From contig DAIDHF010000029.1 in NCBI GenBank assembly GCA_027452005.1, forward strand, positions 1 through 35,050: a stretch of DNA of 35,050 nucleotides, written 5' to 3'. The position numbers and the translations under genes were made by a program. This document shows positions 1 through 8,076 of the stretch, in pieces. The notes under the pieces are model-generated. The model did no database searches and had not been told where the DNA came from. It saw only the letters and a list, made by a program, of their open reading frames with translations. Source of the DNA: Acidimicrobiales bacterium (GTDB taxonomy: Bacteria > Actinomycetota > Acidimicrobiia > Acidimicrobiales > JAKAVM01). Position 1 is the stretch's first letter; each line of letters starts with the position of its first letter.

Positions 1-66
1 CATTCCCCTACAGGCGATTGAAGGACCCGTCCAATCCCGTTGCCATCCACTGTACACCTCAGGTGT

Positions 67-81
67 GACGCCCCGGGCGTC
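67..81. repeat. Perfect 7-bp inverted repeat
   Basis: The 15 bases form a perfect inverted repeat: GACGCCC, one central C, then GGGCGTC. It lies 19 bp before the first 41-bp repeat copy. There is no T-run after it, so it is not a standard intrinsic terminator. It could belong to the same structured element or be the end of an upstream transcript. Confidence 0.4.
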
Positions 82-100
82 GCCCGAACCCCGATTCCCC

Positions 101-141
101 TGACGGCTGAAGCCGCCAGTCCCCTCGGGGTAACTTGATGG
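101..141 (+). repeat. 41-bp structured repeat, copy 1
   Basis: This copy matches 1061-1101 at 40 of 41 positions (C instead of T at 104) and matches the minus-strand copy at 34615-34655 at 34 of 41. It contains a short hairpin (CGGC, TGAA loop, GCCG at 104-115), then the palindrome CCCCTCGGGG at 121-130, and ends in TTGATGG. It stands before the lipoprotein gene in direct orientation with copy 2. I do not recognise the family. Confidence 0.85.
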
Positions 142-260
142 TGGCAAGCTTATGACCAGACCCCTAATGGGGTGCAACAAAGAGAAATTGACGCTGAAAA
201 TATATTAAGCCAGTTTGGTTAAAGCGTTGTGTGTCGACAAGAACTGGAAGACTAAACAGG
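142..260. other. Leader region of the lipoprotein gene, no clear signals
   Basis: This AT-richer stretch separates repeat copy 1 from the lipoprotein ATG. A TTGACG at 188-193 and a TATATT at 201-206 are visible but only 7 bp apart, too close to be one sigma70-type promoter. GGAAG at 246-250, 10 bp before the ATG, is a plausible ribosome binding site. Nothing else stands out. Confidence 0.3.
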
Positions 261-1070
261 ATGACAAGAACAAACCTAGGTGGTGTCTTGGCCTTGATCT
301 TCATTGTGATGTGCATTGGAGCATGTGGAGGTTCAAGAGTTGAGGCGAAAATCACCAATAAAGATAGTCAATTAGGTACGGTAAAAATATCACTAAAAGC
401 GATTCCTGCGCCGCAAGGGGTGGGGGTGTCGTTTACCGGTAGCTACCCGGTGCTGGTTGGGCTCAATAAGGAAATTAATAGGAATAATACCGAAATTCGA
501 AACACAATTATCGAGGATGAAAGGTCTTTTATTTCTGCGGTAAATCAGCAGGAGATAATAAACAGACAAGCTGGGATTGAACCTGGAGGGTACAATACTT
601 ATGAGGTATCCCCTCGTGGGGTTGCATTGGCTAACTCCGTACTGGCAAGCCTACTATTAGCCAAGACTCAGGCATTCGCTGGTGGAGTTACTTTCTCTGA
701 TTGGATATCAATAACGTTAGAACTATCCACAGGAATGAAAGTAGCTATTAGTGATTTATTCAAGGATCCAAAGATCGCTTTGGCTGTTATTTCGAAGAGA
801 TCCGAGAGTATTTTGGAATCAAATAATTCTTGTTTCAAGGGCAGTATAGGCATGAAGGGATTATCACGATTGTTTGAGTCGGGGCTCGATCCGAAATCGC
901 AGAATTTTCGAGATTTTGCTCTAACGCGTACCGGCTTGGCTTTGGGATTCCCACAAGATCAAATCGCAGAAGATTCTTGTGGTGCAATCGAGGCTGTTAT
1001 ACCGTACCGGTATTTACGACCTTATTTGAGTAATCTCGGTATAGATCTCGTGACGTCCTCTGATGGCTGA
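261..1070 (+). CDS. Lipoprotein with RsiV/DUF3298-like domain
   Basis: This is a 269-residue predicted lipoprotein. The ATG at 261 is preferred over the in-frame GTG at 231 because it gives a compact signal peptide: a short basic start, the hydrophobic run VLALIFIVMC, and a lipobox-like IGAC with Cys22 as the likely acylated residue. The exported part has the shape of DUF3298/RsiV C-terminal domains, with a central hydrophobic strand region, a 'SDLF' segment, and 'AIEAVIPYRYLRPYL' near the end. That domain is found in anti-sigma factors and surface proteins of unknown role, so the function is open. The last two residues and the stop codon lie inside repeat copy 2. The gene looks lower in GC than its neighbours and is bracketed by the 41-bp direct repeats, which suggests it was acquired. 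The family call is by motif impression only. Confidence 0.7.
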   Translation: MTRTNLGGVLALIFIVMCIGACGGSRVEAKITNKDSQLGTVKISLKAIPAPQGVGVSFTGSYPVLVGLNKEINRNNTEIRNTIIEDERSFISAVNQQEIINRQAGIEPGGYNTYEVSPRGVALANSVLASLLLAKTQAFAGGVTFSDWISITLELSTGMKVAISDLFKDPKIALAVISKRSESILESNNSCFKGSIGMKGLSRLFESGLDPKSQNFRDFALTRTGLALGFPQDQIAEDSCGAIEAVIPYRYLRPYLSNLGIDLVTSSDG

Positions 1071-1101
1071 AGCCGCCAGTCCCCTCGGGGTAACTTGATG
1101 G
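1061..1101 (+). repeat. 41-bp structured repeat, copy 2
   Basis: Same element as 101-141 with one mismatch (T at 1064, which keeps a G-U pair in the first hairpin). It overlaps the 3' end of the lipoprotein gene, whose TGA stop at 1068-1070 sits within the first hairpin loop and stem. The distance to copy 1 is exactly 960 bp. Confidence 0.85.
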
Positions 1102-1114
1102 AATCTATGTCTCC

Positions 1115-1136
1115 GGGGGGTGGGGGGTAAAAGGGG
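1115..1136 (+). other. G-rich tract, possible G-quadruplex motif
   Basis: Two runs of six G separated by one T are followed after TAAAA by a run of four G. The runs can supply four G-triplets, the minimum for an intramolecular G-quadruplex. It lies 14 bp after repeat copy 2. Whether it folds in vivo cannot be told from sequence. Confidence 0.4.
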
Positions 1137-1152
1137 ATACCGCCGGACTTGA

Positions 1153-1374
1153 CCCGGTAGGCATCGTCCAGCCTCAAGGTTACTGGCCTTATTATCGGGA
1201 CCCAGCACAGTAGCCACTGGCGAATATTTTATTACCTACGACCACGAGTCCTGGTCCAGCACCAAACACGTCCAACTCCCTAGTAAAACAGCTTCCGCAG
1301 AGGTCTCCTGTCCACCGGAATCGGATTTATGCATGGCGGCATATGGTCGCTATGTCGTCAAGCTTCGCTCTTGA
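1153..1374 (+). pseudogene. Decayed fragment of an exported beta-propeller-like repeat protein
   Basis: One plus-strand frame is open from 1153 to the TGA at 1372-1374 and has no start codon. From about 1207 it reads like part of the repeat units common in exported actinobacterial proteins: an aromatic 'EYFITYDHESWSS' segment, then 'VSCPPESDLCMAAYGRYVV', which matches the usual pattern of SCP, a short gap, C and a hydrophobic AVD-type strand. No intact continuation was found, although short pieces in other frames downstream could be frameshifted remnants. The resemblance is to a general pattern, not to a named protein. Confidence 0.4.
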
Positions 1375-1669
1375 CTAGTACTCGGCTGGCACCGAGATCG
1401 ATGGTGAAGAAAAAGTCCCCTACCTCGTCGGTTAGATCTTCCTGGACTGAACGCCAAGTTAAACCACTATTGGCAGTGGATGTATCGATCTCACAGCGAA
1501 ACACTATAAAACTGGCTCAGTGGTCGATACAGATCACCTACGCCGGACAATTTCCACCACAGAGTCTAAGAAGTAGTCGACAAGTATATATTCTGTTAGC
1601 CAACTATTTACACCCAGAGACACATCGTCCTACGTAGGCAACAACAGGTCCTTCCCTCTGCTTTGACCC

Positions 1670-2851
1670 TTACCCACGCCCCAAGACCATGACACCTACC
1701 GAGGCCACATCCTCTTCAATGATCCCCCCGGTATTTACAGCAAGGGCTAGCCTGGCATCGTCAACCTGGCGACCTCCGGCACGACCTTTGAGCTGATCTA
1801 CTAGCTCCACAAGCTGGCAGGCCCCAGTCGCCCCAATGGGATGCCCTCTGGCCACTAAACCACCACTTGGATTGACCGTCACCCCACTACCTCCCAAGGT
1901 GGTATCCCCAGCACCGGTTGCAGCTCCAGCCTTACCGGGTGGGTAGAAGCCCAGGCACTCCAGTGCCAAAAGCTCCTCGGCACTCGTAGCATCATGAATC
2001 TCGATGACATCAAAGTCGTCGGGACCGTAACCGGACTCTTCGTAGGCCTTCTGGGCCGCCAGGGCCATTGACGAGTGATACTCTCCAGTCCCGTCCCCAG
2101 AGCCCAACACGCTAGCTAGGATCCTAGGCGCTCCAATGATATTTTCAGTTGTCAAAACCAGGGCGGCCGCTCCGTCAGTAAATGACGAACACATGGGACG
2201 AGTCAAGGGTTCCACTACCATCTGAGCCTCCATAATCTCTTGCTCGGTGAGACGGATGCGGTGTTGGGCAAGCGGATTTAGCGAACCGTGAAACCTCGCC
2301 TTTACTGAAGTGGCAACTAGGTGCTTTATCGTGGTAGCCCCGGATGCCAGAAGATCTTTGGCCCACTTTGCGTTGAGTCCCATAAAGAGACTTCTCGAAG
2401 GGTTGTTCCCCAATAGATCTTTCATCCGCTTTCGAATGGCCGCAGGAACCCCTTCCTCAATCGCCTCCATCGTGGCCTTTCGGTCCCCTGTCCACATCTT
2501 CTCGGTGGCCACAACTAAGATAGGTGACTCGCCAGCCAGGGCTGCCAATGAACCGATGTGGGCCGCATTGACCCCTCCGGCGCACGCGTTCTCTACGTTT
2601 ACAACACCAACCGATCCAAAACCAAGCTTTCTCAACCACGACTGGCCTCGGATACAGCCTTGATCACATAGTTCCCCACCCAAAGCATTGGCAGATATAA
2701 CCAACTTGATGTCCTTGGCCTGGAGGTCGGCATCAGCGAGGGCCTTTTCCACGGCCCCCGTGGCCAACTCTTCCGCGGAGAGGTCACGACGGTTTTGATC
2801 GGTCATCCCGGCTCCTGAGATCCGGACGCTTTTTGATTTGGTAAGTTTCAT
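1670..2851 (-). CDS. Thiolase family protein, SCP-x/lipid-transfer type
   Basis: This 393-residue protein has a thiolase fold of the SCP-x-like class that acts on acyl-CoA or steroid-derived CoA substrates. The nucleophile region is 'VENACAGG' with Cys90. The histidine motif is 'GGLVARGHPIGATGACQ' near residues 335-351, and 'EIHDATSAEE' corresponds to the HD motif of SCP2-type thiolases. The second catalytic cysteine expected near the C-terminus is replaced: the segment reads 'AVNTGG'. The enzyme may therefore differ from a classical thiolase in chemistry or be a retro-aldolase-like relative. The ATG at 2851 has a GAAAGG site 9 bp upstream. It lies 40 bp downstream of the LLM oxidoreductase and is probably co-transcribed with it. 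The substrate is unknown. Confidence 0.88.
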   Translation of the reverse strand: MKLTKSKSVRISGAGMTDQNRRDLSAEELATGAVEKALADADLQAKDIKLVISANALGGELCDQGCIRGQSWLRKLGFGSVGVVNVENACAGGVNAAHIGSLAALAGESPILVVATEKMWTGDRKATMEAIEEGVPAAIRKRMKDLLGNNPSRSLFMGLNAKWAKDLLASGATTIKHLVATSVKARFHGSLNPLAQHRIRLTEQEIMEAQMVVEPLTRPMCSSFTDGAAALVLTTENIIGAPRILASVLGSGDGTGEYHSSMALAAQKAYEESGYGPDDFDVIEIHDATSAEELLALECLGFYPPGKAGAATGAGDTTLGGSGVTVNPSGGLVARGHPIGATGACQLVELVDQLKGRAGGRQVDDARLALAVNTGGIIEEDVASVGVMVLGRG

Positions 2852-2891
2852 TTTTGGTGGCCTTTCGGGTATTTATTGAGATCTGCTGGAT

Positions 2892-3824
2892 TTACTGGTC
2901 TAGGTGAATCGGGAAATTACCAAGAGCCTCTTGTATCTGGGCAAACTGGTCGAGAGGATGGTCACTTGTGACGTATACCACGACATGGTTAACACCAACC
3001 TCGTAGTACTCTTGGATTACCTGGGCGCACTCTTGCGGACTACCTGACACTATATGGCGAGAAAACTTCTCTGGATCGAGTCTATATAGACTCCCCATCC
3101 AGTCTATACCACGAGACTTGATCGAGGTAGATGACATCTTTGAGTCAGTAGAGACAAACAATACTATCGACTTGGTAATTTCGAACGGTTGGCGCCCAAG
3201 GGCAACAGCCTGGTCATCTAGCTCTCCGATCTGTCTCGCCAACTTCTCGGGTGGGACAAACAGGGGCATCCAACCATCTCCTAGGCGAGCCGCTCTCGAC
3301 AGTGAGTACTCTGAAGACCCACCAATCCAGATCGGAATCTCCCCAGGTACTGGGAGTTGCTTGTACCTAGTTTCTCGGTCACTGGCCGTCCCGGTGCTCC
3401 AGATTGTTCGCAGTTGGTCTATTGCCTGTTCAACCCGTTTACCGCGTTCATGAAAACCAACTTCAAGAGCGTCATACTCGCCTTCGTGAACGCCAACACC
3501 TACCCCCAAAATCAGTCGCCCATTCGAGACCATTTGGAGGGAGGCCGCTGTCTTGGCCACTAGTTGAGTCGGGCGTAGGGGAAGCTGCAGGACACCTGAA
3601 CCAACCAGGCAGTTGCGGGTCGAGTTGGCCGCAATGGCCAATGCAGTAAAGCACTCTATGACTGGTGAGTGCCAGGCCAAATGGTCGCACACCCACAGTA
3701 CGTCGGCACCAAGTTCTTCCCCAGAGGATGCAATTTTGCCAATATCCCAGTTTGGATCGGCTCCTTGAGGCAGGGTAGGCAAAATCAGCCCTATCGTCCT
3801 GGTCTTTGCGGTCAACTCTCTCAA
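2892..3824 (-). CDS. LLM-class (F420-dependent type) oxidoreductase
   Basis: This 310-residue TIM-barrel protein belongs to the luciferase-like monooxygenase superfamily. Typical features are the N-terminal strand 'TIGLILPTLPQG', 'EELGADVLWVCDHL', 'GRLILGVGVGVHEGEYDALEVGFHERGKRVEQAI' and 'PIWIGGSSEYSLSRAARLGDGWMPLF'. In actinobacteria such proteins usually use coenzyme F420 as hydride carrier, but FMN use cannot be excluded. The TTG start at 3824 is chosen because a strong AAGGAGG lies 6 bp upstream. The GTG four bases earlier is in another frame and too close to that site. With the thiolase 40 bp downstream it may act on lipid or steroid-like substrates, which is inference. Confidence 0.88.
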   Translation of the reverse strand: MRELTAKTRTIGLILPTLPQGADPNWDIGKIASSGEELGADVLWVCDHLAWHSPVIECFTALAIAANSTRNCLVGSGVLQLPLRPTQLVAKTAASLQMVSNGRLILGVGVGVHEGEYDALEVGFHERGKRVEQAIDQLRTIWSTGTASDRETRYKQLPVPGEIPIWIGGSSEYSLSRAARLGDGWMPLFVPPEKLARQIGELDDQAVALGRQPFEITKSIVLFVSTDSKMSSTSIKSRGIDWMGSLYRLDPEKFSRHIVSGSPQECAQVIQEYYEVGVNHVVVYVTSDHPLDQFAQIQEALGNFPIHLDQ

Positions 3825-3830
3825 TCACGT

Positions 3831-3837
3831 CCTCCTT
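3831..3837 (-). promoter_or_regulatory. Shine-Dalgarno site for the LLM oxidoreductase
   Basis: AAGGAGG on the minus strand, 6 bp before the TTG at 3824. This decides the start in favour of TTG. Confidence 0.75.
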
Positions 3838-3906
3838 GGACCACTTTCCGACACAAGACCAGCTTGATGGATAGTTTAGTCCACCTAACCTGAAGATTTC
3901 CTAATT

Positions 3907-6900
3907 TTAGGTAGTTGGATCGTGGCCCCTCGGAAAAATCTGTCTAAAATTTCTCCAAACCGGCCCGGTTATCTTCGCCAACTCGTCAATTACCTCGTCG
4001 GGGACTATAGACACCAGAACACACACAATTGTGGTTACGGCCAACAGTTCCGCCGGTCCAGAAAATGGCCCCAACCCGATTAGGGGCCCCGGACCTGCAA
4101 AGGGATTCTTGCCAGGCTCGATTGCGTCAATGACCCCAGCGGCCATCAACGTGGTAAATGCAATTCTCCCCAAAGAGGCCTTACGCCATTTCAGGTACAC
4201 GACAATCGGTATCATAACGATAAGTGGCCCACCTATTAGCCCAACTACAACCACGGTGGCCACGAATGGGAACAGGCCTCCCGGCATCTTGCCAGCCTCA
4301 ACGGCGGGCAATCCGTAAGGATCATGTATTGGGGATAGGGCTAATCCTATTAGGGCAAACACCAAGAACAGGCCAAACAAAAGTGAAAGTCGGTACCACT
4401 TGTCGGGCCAGTAGCTCATTTGAACCACTCCCCCAGAACCAGCTGGGACCAGATAACCCTGCTGCCAACCGTCTACCCTGACCGCTTTGAGCGATGTTCC
4501 ACCCAAGCTGGCCGTCCACCCAGAGTTGAAGTTTTGACGCAGAGTAAGAATCTCTTGATCGGATCCAGGACCAACCGTGATCTCTCTCGTCTCAGGATTC
4601 CAAGAGTCGATCTTGACCGTGCGTGTAGTTGGTATTGGCGGGGGCAACGAACCAAGTAAATCAAGTTGAGTTACCTTTAGAGGGAAACTCTCGTCGTTGG
4701 CAGTCAACAGGTGACTGCCCGGAGTCAACGCTATTCCAGAGGGTTGATTACACACGCTAATGGATAGAGGTTGGAGATGAAGAAGATCACCCCAGGTTCC
4801 TGATATCTCTGTGGGATACTGTTGGCCATCAATAACTATTGGCGGAGCGGTCCCACAACTCATGTTGAAAGCTCCAAGGGGGTTGGGAGGAAATCCCGCA
4901 AGATTTTCTATCTGAGGGAAAAACAGATTTGCAAAACCAATCGGGGCACTTCGAGCCTGATTTCCAGGAAAACTTATTTTGACCTGTGTTGTGGTTAGTG
5001 GCGCAAAGCTCACCTCACCGCCAGAAAGAGGTACGTCTATCAACCGAGAACCAGATGTCGTAGTCAACAACACTTGGTGAACTCCCAACAAGAACGATGC
5101 GGGATCAATCTCCATCTTTGAAATCGTTTCCGGTGTGGGCCAAGACATCGTAACCGTTGGGTTCTTATCATTTAGTCCAGCAATCCAGTCAGTTGTAGAG
5201 TCTTGGTCTATCAAGTTTGCTGGCCTATACCACGGAAGAGATGAAAAGGTTGAGCTTGCTGTTACCTTGATCTGGCCTCCTCCAGAAAGAACGTCTATTA
5301 GTCCCTGGCTTGGTAGGGGTGTTACCTCACCGGAGATTGACAAATTCTCCGTCTGGGGCAGGCTAAATACTCTAGCAATGTGTGGGTCACCATCTGGTGG
5401 TGACAGAAAGTTTGTCGGGTCTGGAGTTGGAGAGTTGATCAAGTACGAGGCAGCATTTGAACCCGGAGAAGAAAAAGCCTTTAGCTCGTCGGTGGGCAAC
5501 TGCATGGTCGGCAATACAGAAATCCCGGGGATAGAGATGTGTTCAATCGCCGGGCCGGTTGCTCCGGGCTGTTGTTTCGCTGCAGTCTGTCCGACAATGG
5601 TTATTTTCAGGAAATTTGTGAAACTTGACGGCACCGAGAAAGTTTGAGCTACGGTCTTGTCTTGAACATTTCGAGTTACACTACCTCCTTGAGTGGTAAT
5701 TGTAATCTGAGATATGTGAGGTCTCCACGGCTCTGTGTCATCTGGAGTTATTGTTACCCGCGTCAGGGGGATGGGTGAATCAAACTGAACCCTTATCCAC
5801 GACCCAGGGTTAGGATTAGTAGCCGCCCACTCGTATCCAGGGTAGTTGGCTAGGGCAAAACTCGGTTGATATCCCGGAAGTCTTTGAATTGGACTCCCAT
5901 ATGACGAGGCCGTTATCCCTGAAACCCCAACAATCTTGCCCACGGTCATGTGTTCAATCCCTGGGACCACTGACATTCTCGCCGGTGGCAAACCCGTATT
6001 AGGACTTAGTTCTCCGGGTTCTAGTACGTAGGAGTTCTGATTTGAGACCTTGCCAAAGTCTACGTCCACGTTTCTGTTGCCATCGGTATCAACCCAGGTT
6101 GGACTCTGAAAGACCGGAGCGAGGGGATCGCCAGCCAGACCCGTAGCTTCATTATTAATCAGTCCCGATCCCGCTGCTTCCAAGAGGGATCTTCCCGGTC
6201 CACCCGATAGAACTACCCCCGAATTAGTCGTATACATGGCGGCCATAGTGACCGGTATTTGTACCTGAAACACGTCTATCTTATGCAGGGTAGTTTGTAA
6301 ATAGCGCAATCCTAAACTAAAGCCATTTTTTGGATTGGGAGTAGGGGGAAGATAGCCACCAAAGCTCGTGACGTACTTAATTCCCGCCTCTGCGTTGAGA
6401 ATATTTTCAATCGTGAGCGGAGAGGGAGCCCCGGTTGCAGTATCATTTATATCGTTTCGAACCACAATATATTTAATCCCAGCCCGGGCTAGGTAGTCAG
6501 CAAAACCTGGAACCGGCTCTCCGTCTTGTAGGACACGATCAATCTCGGTTAAAAGCAAAGTAGAACCTTTTGATCCCAAAGGTATAATGCTCCTAATCGC
6601 CCACGGCGATGAGGCCAATGACCAGATTGGCTCATCTAAGGTATTTCCCCACGTGTATTGACCAAATGCCGTCCCGGGCAGATAAAGGGTATTGGTCTGT
6701 CCCGCGTGCGCCCCGATCCAGTTAGCTGCCTGGGTCCAGTATGGAGGAATTGAGCTGAACCCCCCAGCCGGATAGAAGTTTCCTAATAAAAGAGGCCCCG
6801 TTCCAACAATCACACAGATCACAACCCTGCCAAGGGCGATTGCTCGTCCGTACTCGCCCCCGTATCTAGATGGTTTAATAACAGTTAGTGCGTGCATTAG

Positions 6901-8076
6901 GGCAATTGCCATCACCAACGAGACCATCGGTTCGATCTTTGAGATGTTGCGCAATGGAGCCAACACGCCGTTGAGGAGCGAATCAATAAACCCGTTCACA
7001 AACCCGTGTAGTGGACCAGCGTATCCAACACACAAAACCAGTACTCCAATAATCAACGTGGAAACTAGGAATACACGTTCCTTCATGTCCTTTCTGACTA
7101 GCCCAAACAGGGCTACGCCAGAAACCACAATTGTCGCTAGAATTACAATTGCGTTCGTTGAGACCAACCACCCTCCAACTAACCAAGGTTGATTTACGTC
7201 CAGGTAGGCCAACCAGTAGCCAGCACCCCGTAAGACCTCGGTTGCCGACGTAGTCGCGTTGGTAATTGAAGCCGTCTCGGTATAGGGCAAGAAATTGAAC
7301 CCAAATTTCCCCTGGAAGAGAAGTGGAATAATCCACCACAGCGTCGCCATGAGGGTTCCGACAAACCACCAGCGCATCATCTTCCATTTTCTCGGGCCAT
7401 TTTCTCTGGTCATGATCCACAAGAATGGGACCGGTAAGACCATTAGCACCGACGATGCGTTAACCCCACCCATTGCGAGTACCGCAAGAGAAGAACGCGC
7501 TACTCCCCGGATGACAGACTGGTCTCCCCTCGAAGCCGTTATAAGAGGAATTAGACAGAGTGGAAGGAAAGTATTTGGAAGAACCCCATAAGTAACCGAG
7601 CCCAAAGTCGACACAAACGGAGAAACTCCAAAAGCAATCCCACCAATTAGGCGCGTTGTGTCACTTCCGATGTCTAGGACCTCTCCAAGTCTAACCGCCC
7701 CCCAAAGGCCGACTACTAAGATCATTGAAGCCCACAGTCTCTGGACTACCCAAGGGGTTATATGAAGAACTCGGAAAAACTCATAGAATGGACCCATTGG
7801 AAATAGGTACCCGTAAGCCTGGTTCTGTATCTCACCGAAGCTTCCAAATGGATCCCAGAGGTGTAGGGCCTCTTGCATAAACTTGGCAGGGTTTGTGACC
7901 ATGGCCAACTTAGTGTCAAAAACCTGCTTTCCCGGCTCTTGCAAAAATGCAATAACTACTAGGGCTAAAGAGACAGCAATGAGCAACCGTCGATCTTTGT
8001 CCCCAAAAAGACTCCCGGTTCGGTTTGTATTTATAGGTCCAAGCTTTTCCTTGGTGGTTAGAAGCTGACTAGACAT
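3907..8076 (-). CDS. aftD: AftD-like alpha-(1->3)-arabinofuranosyltransferase (DUF3367)
   Basis: This 1389-residue membrane protein is about the length of mycobacterial AftD. The N-terminal GT-C-like region has many membrane helices, with the family signature around residue 54 ('VFDTKLAMV', then 'LHLWDPFG' and 'QNQAYGYLFPMGPF'). The acidic residue in the first outer loop is the expected catalytic site. The outer-face part holds two F5/8 type C-like carbohydrate-binding domains, roughly residues 725-865 and 935-1060. Membrane helices return from about 1225. AftD enzymes transfer arabinofuranose from decaprenyl-phospho-arabinose to envelope arabinan. The ATG at 8076 overlaps the methyltransferase stop by 8 bp (ATGTCTAG), implying translational coupling; the TTG at 8097 would overlap more and has no better site. 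The family is clear, but the acceptor glycan in this organism is unknown. Confidence 0.92.
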   Translation of the reverse strand: MSSQLLTTKEKLGPINTNRTGSLFGDKDRRLLIAVSLALVVIAFLQEPGKQVFDTKLAMVTNPAKFMQEALHLWDPFGSFGEIQNQAYGYLFPMGPFYEFFRVLHITPWVVQRLWASMILVVGLWGAVRLGEVLDIGSDTTRLIGGIAFGVSPFVSTLGSVTYGVLPNTFLPLCLIPLITASRGDQSVIRGVARSSLAVLAMGGVNASSVLMVLPVPFLWIMTRENGPRKWKMMRWWFVGTLMATLWWIIPLLFQGKFGFNFLPYTETASITNATTSATEVLRGAGYWLAYLDVNQPWLVGGWLVSTNAIVILATIVVSGVALFGLVRKDMKERVFLVSTLIIGVLVLCVGYAGPLHGFVNGFIDSLLNGVLAPLRNISKIEPMVSLVMAIALMHALTVIKPSRYGGEYGRAIALGRVVICVIVGTGPLLLGNFYPAGGFSSIPPYWTQAANWIGAHAGQTNTLYLPGTAFGQYTWGNTLDEPIWSLASSPWAIRSIIPLGSKGSTLLLTEIDRVLQDGEPVPGFADYLARAGIKYIVVRNDINDTATGAPSPLTIENILNAEAGIKYVTSFGGYLPPTPNPKNGFSLGLRYLQTTLHKIDVFQVQIPVTMAAMYTTNSGVVLSGGPGRSLLEAAGSGLINNEATGLAGDPLAPVFQSPTWVDTDGNRNVDVDFGKVSNQNSYVLEPGELSPNTGLPPARMSVVPGIEHMTVGKIVGVSGITASSYGSPIQRLPGYQPSFALANYPGYEWAATNPNPGSWIRVQFDSPIPLTRVTITPDDTEPWRPHISQITITTQGGSVTRNVQDKTVAQTFSVPSSFTNFLKITIVGQTAAKQQPGATGPAIEHISIPGISVLPTMQLPTDELKAFSSPGSNAASYLINSPTPDPTNFLSPPDGDPHIARVFSLPQTENLSISGEVTPLPSQGLIDVLSGGGQIKVTASSTFSSLPWYRPANLIDQDSTTDWIAGLNDKNPTVTMSWPTPETISKMEIDPASFLLGVHQVLLTTTSGSRLIDVPLSGGEVSFAPLTTTQVKISFPGNQARSAPIGFANLFFPQIENLAGFPPNPLGAFNMSCGTAPPIVIDGQQYPTEISGTWGDLLHLQPLSISVCNQPSGIALTPGSHLLTANDESFPLKVTQLDLLGSLPPPIPTTRTVKIDSWNPETREITVGPGSDQEILTLRQNFNSGWTASLGGTSLKAVRVDGWQQGYLVPAGSGGVVQMSYWPDKWYRLSLLFGLFLVFALIGLALSPIHDPYGLPAVEAGKMPGGLFPFVATVVVVGLIGGPLIVMIPIVVYLKWRKASLGRIAFTTLMAAGVIDAIEPGKNPFAGPGPLIGLGPFSGPAELLAVTTIVCVLVSIVPDEVIDELAKITGPVWRNFRQIFPRGHDPTT

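Larger units (their letters stand above)
1102..1669. other. About 570 bp without an intact gene
   Basis: This stretch holds a G-rich tract (1115-1136), a broken reading frame resembling an exported repeat protein (1153-1374, listed separately), and then 1375-1669, where stops fall often in all plus frames. A 102-codon frame at 1329-1637 shows no recognisable protein character. The region lies between repeat copy 2 and the convergent end of the thiolase gene and reads as decayed sequence. Confidence 0.5.

Noticed and set aside
188-206. Sigma70-like promoter TTGACG / TATATT
   Set aside because: The two boxes are only 7 bp apart instead of about 17, so they cannot form one promoter.
101-1101. 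Integron cassette with attC sites
   Set aside because: The repeats lack the paired GTTRRRY/RYYYAAC core sites of attC and no integron integrase is present; only the general cassette layout is similar.
1329-1637. 102-codon plus-strand frame
   Set aside because: Its translation has no domain, signal or repeat pattern and lies in decayed sequence; better coding signs in 1153-1374 are in another frame.
5135-5647. 170-codon frame opposite the AftD-like gene
   Set aside because: It is antisense to a clearly conserved region of the large enzyme and has no recognisable protein features.
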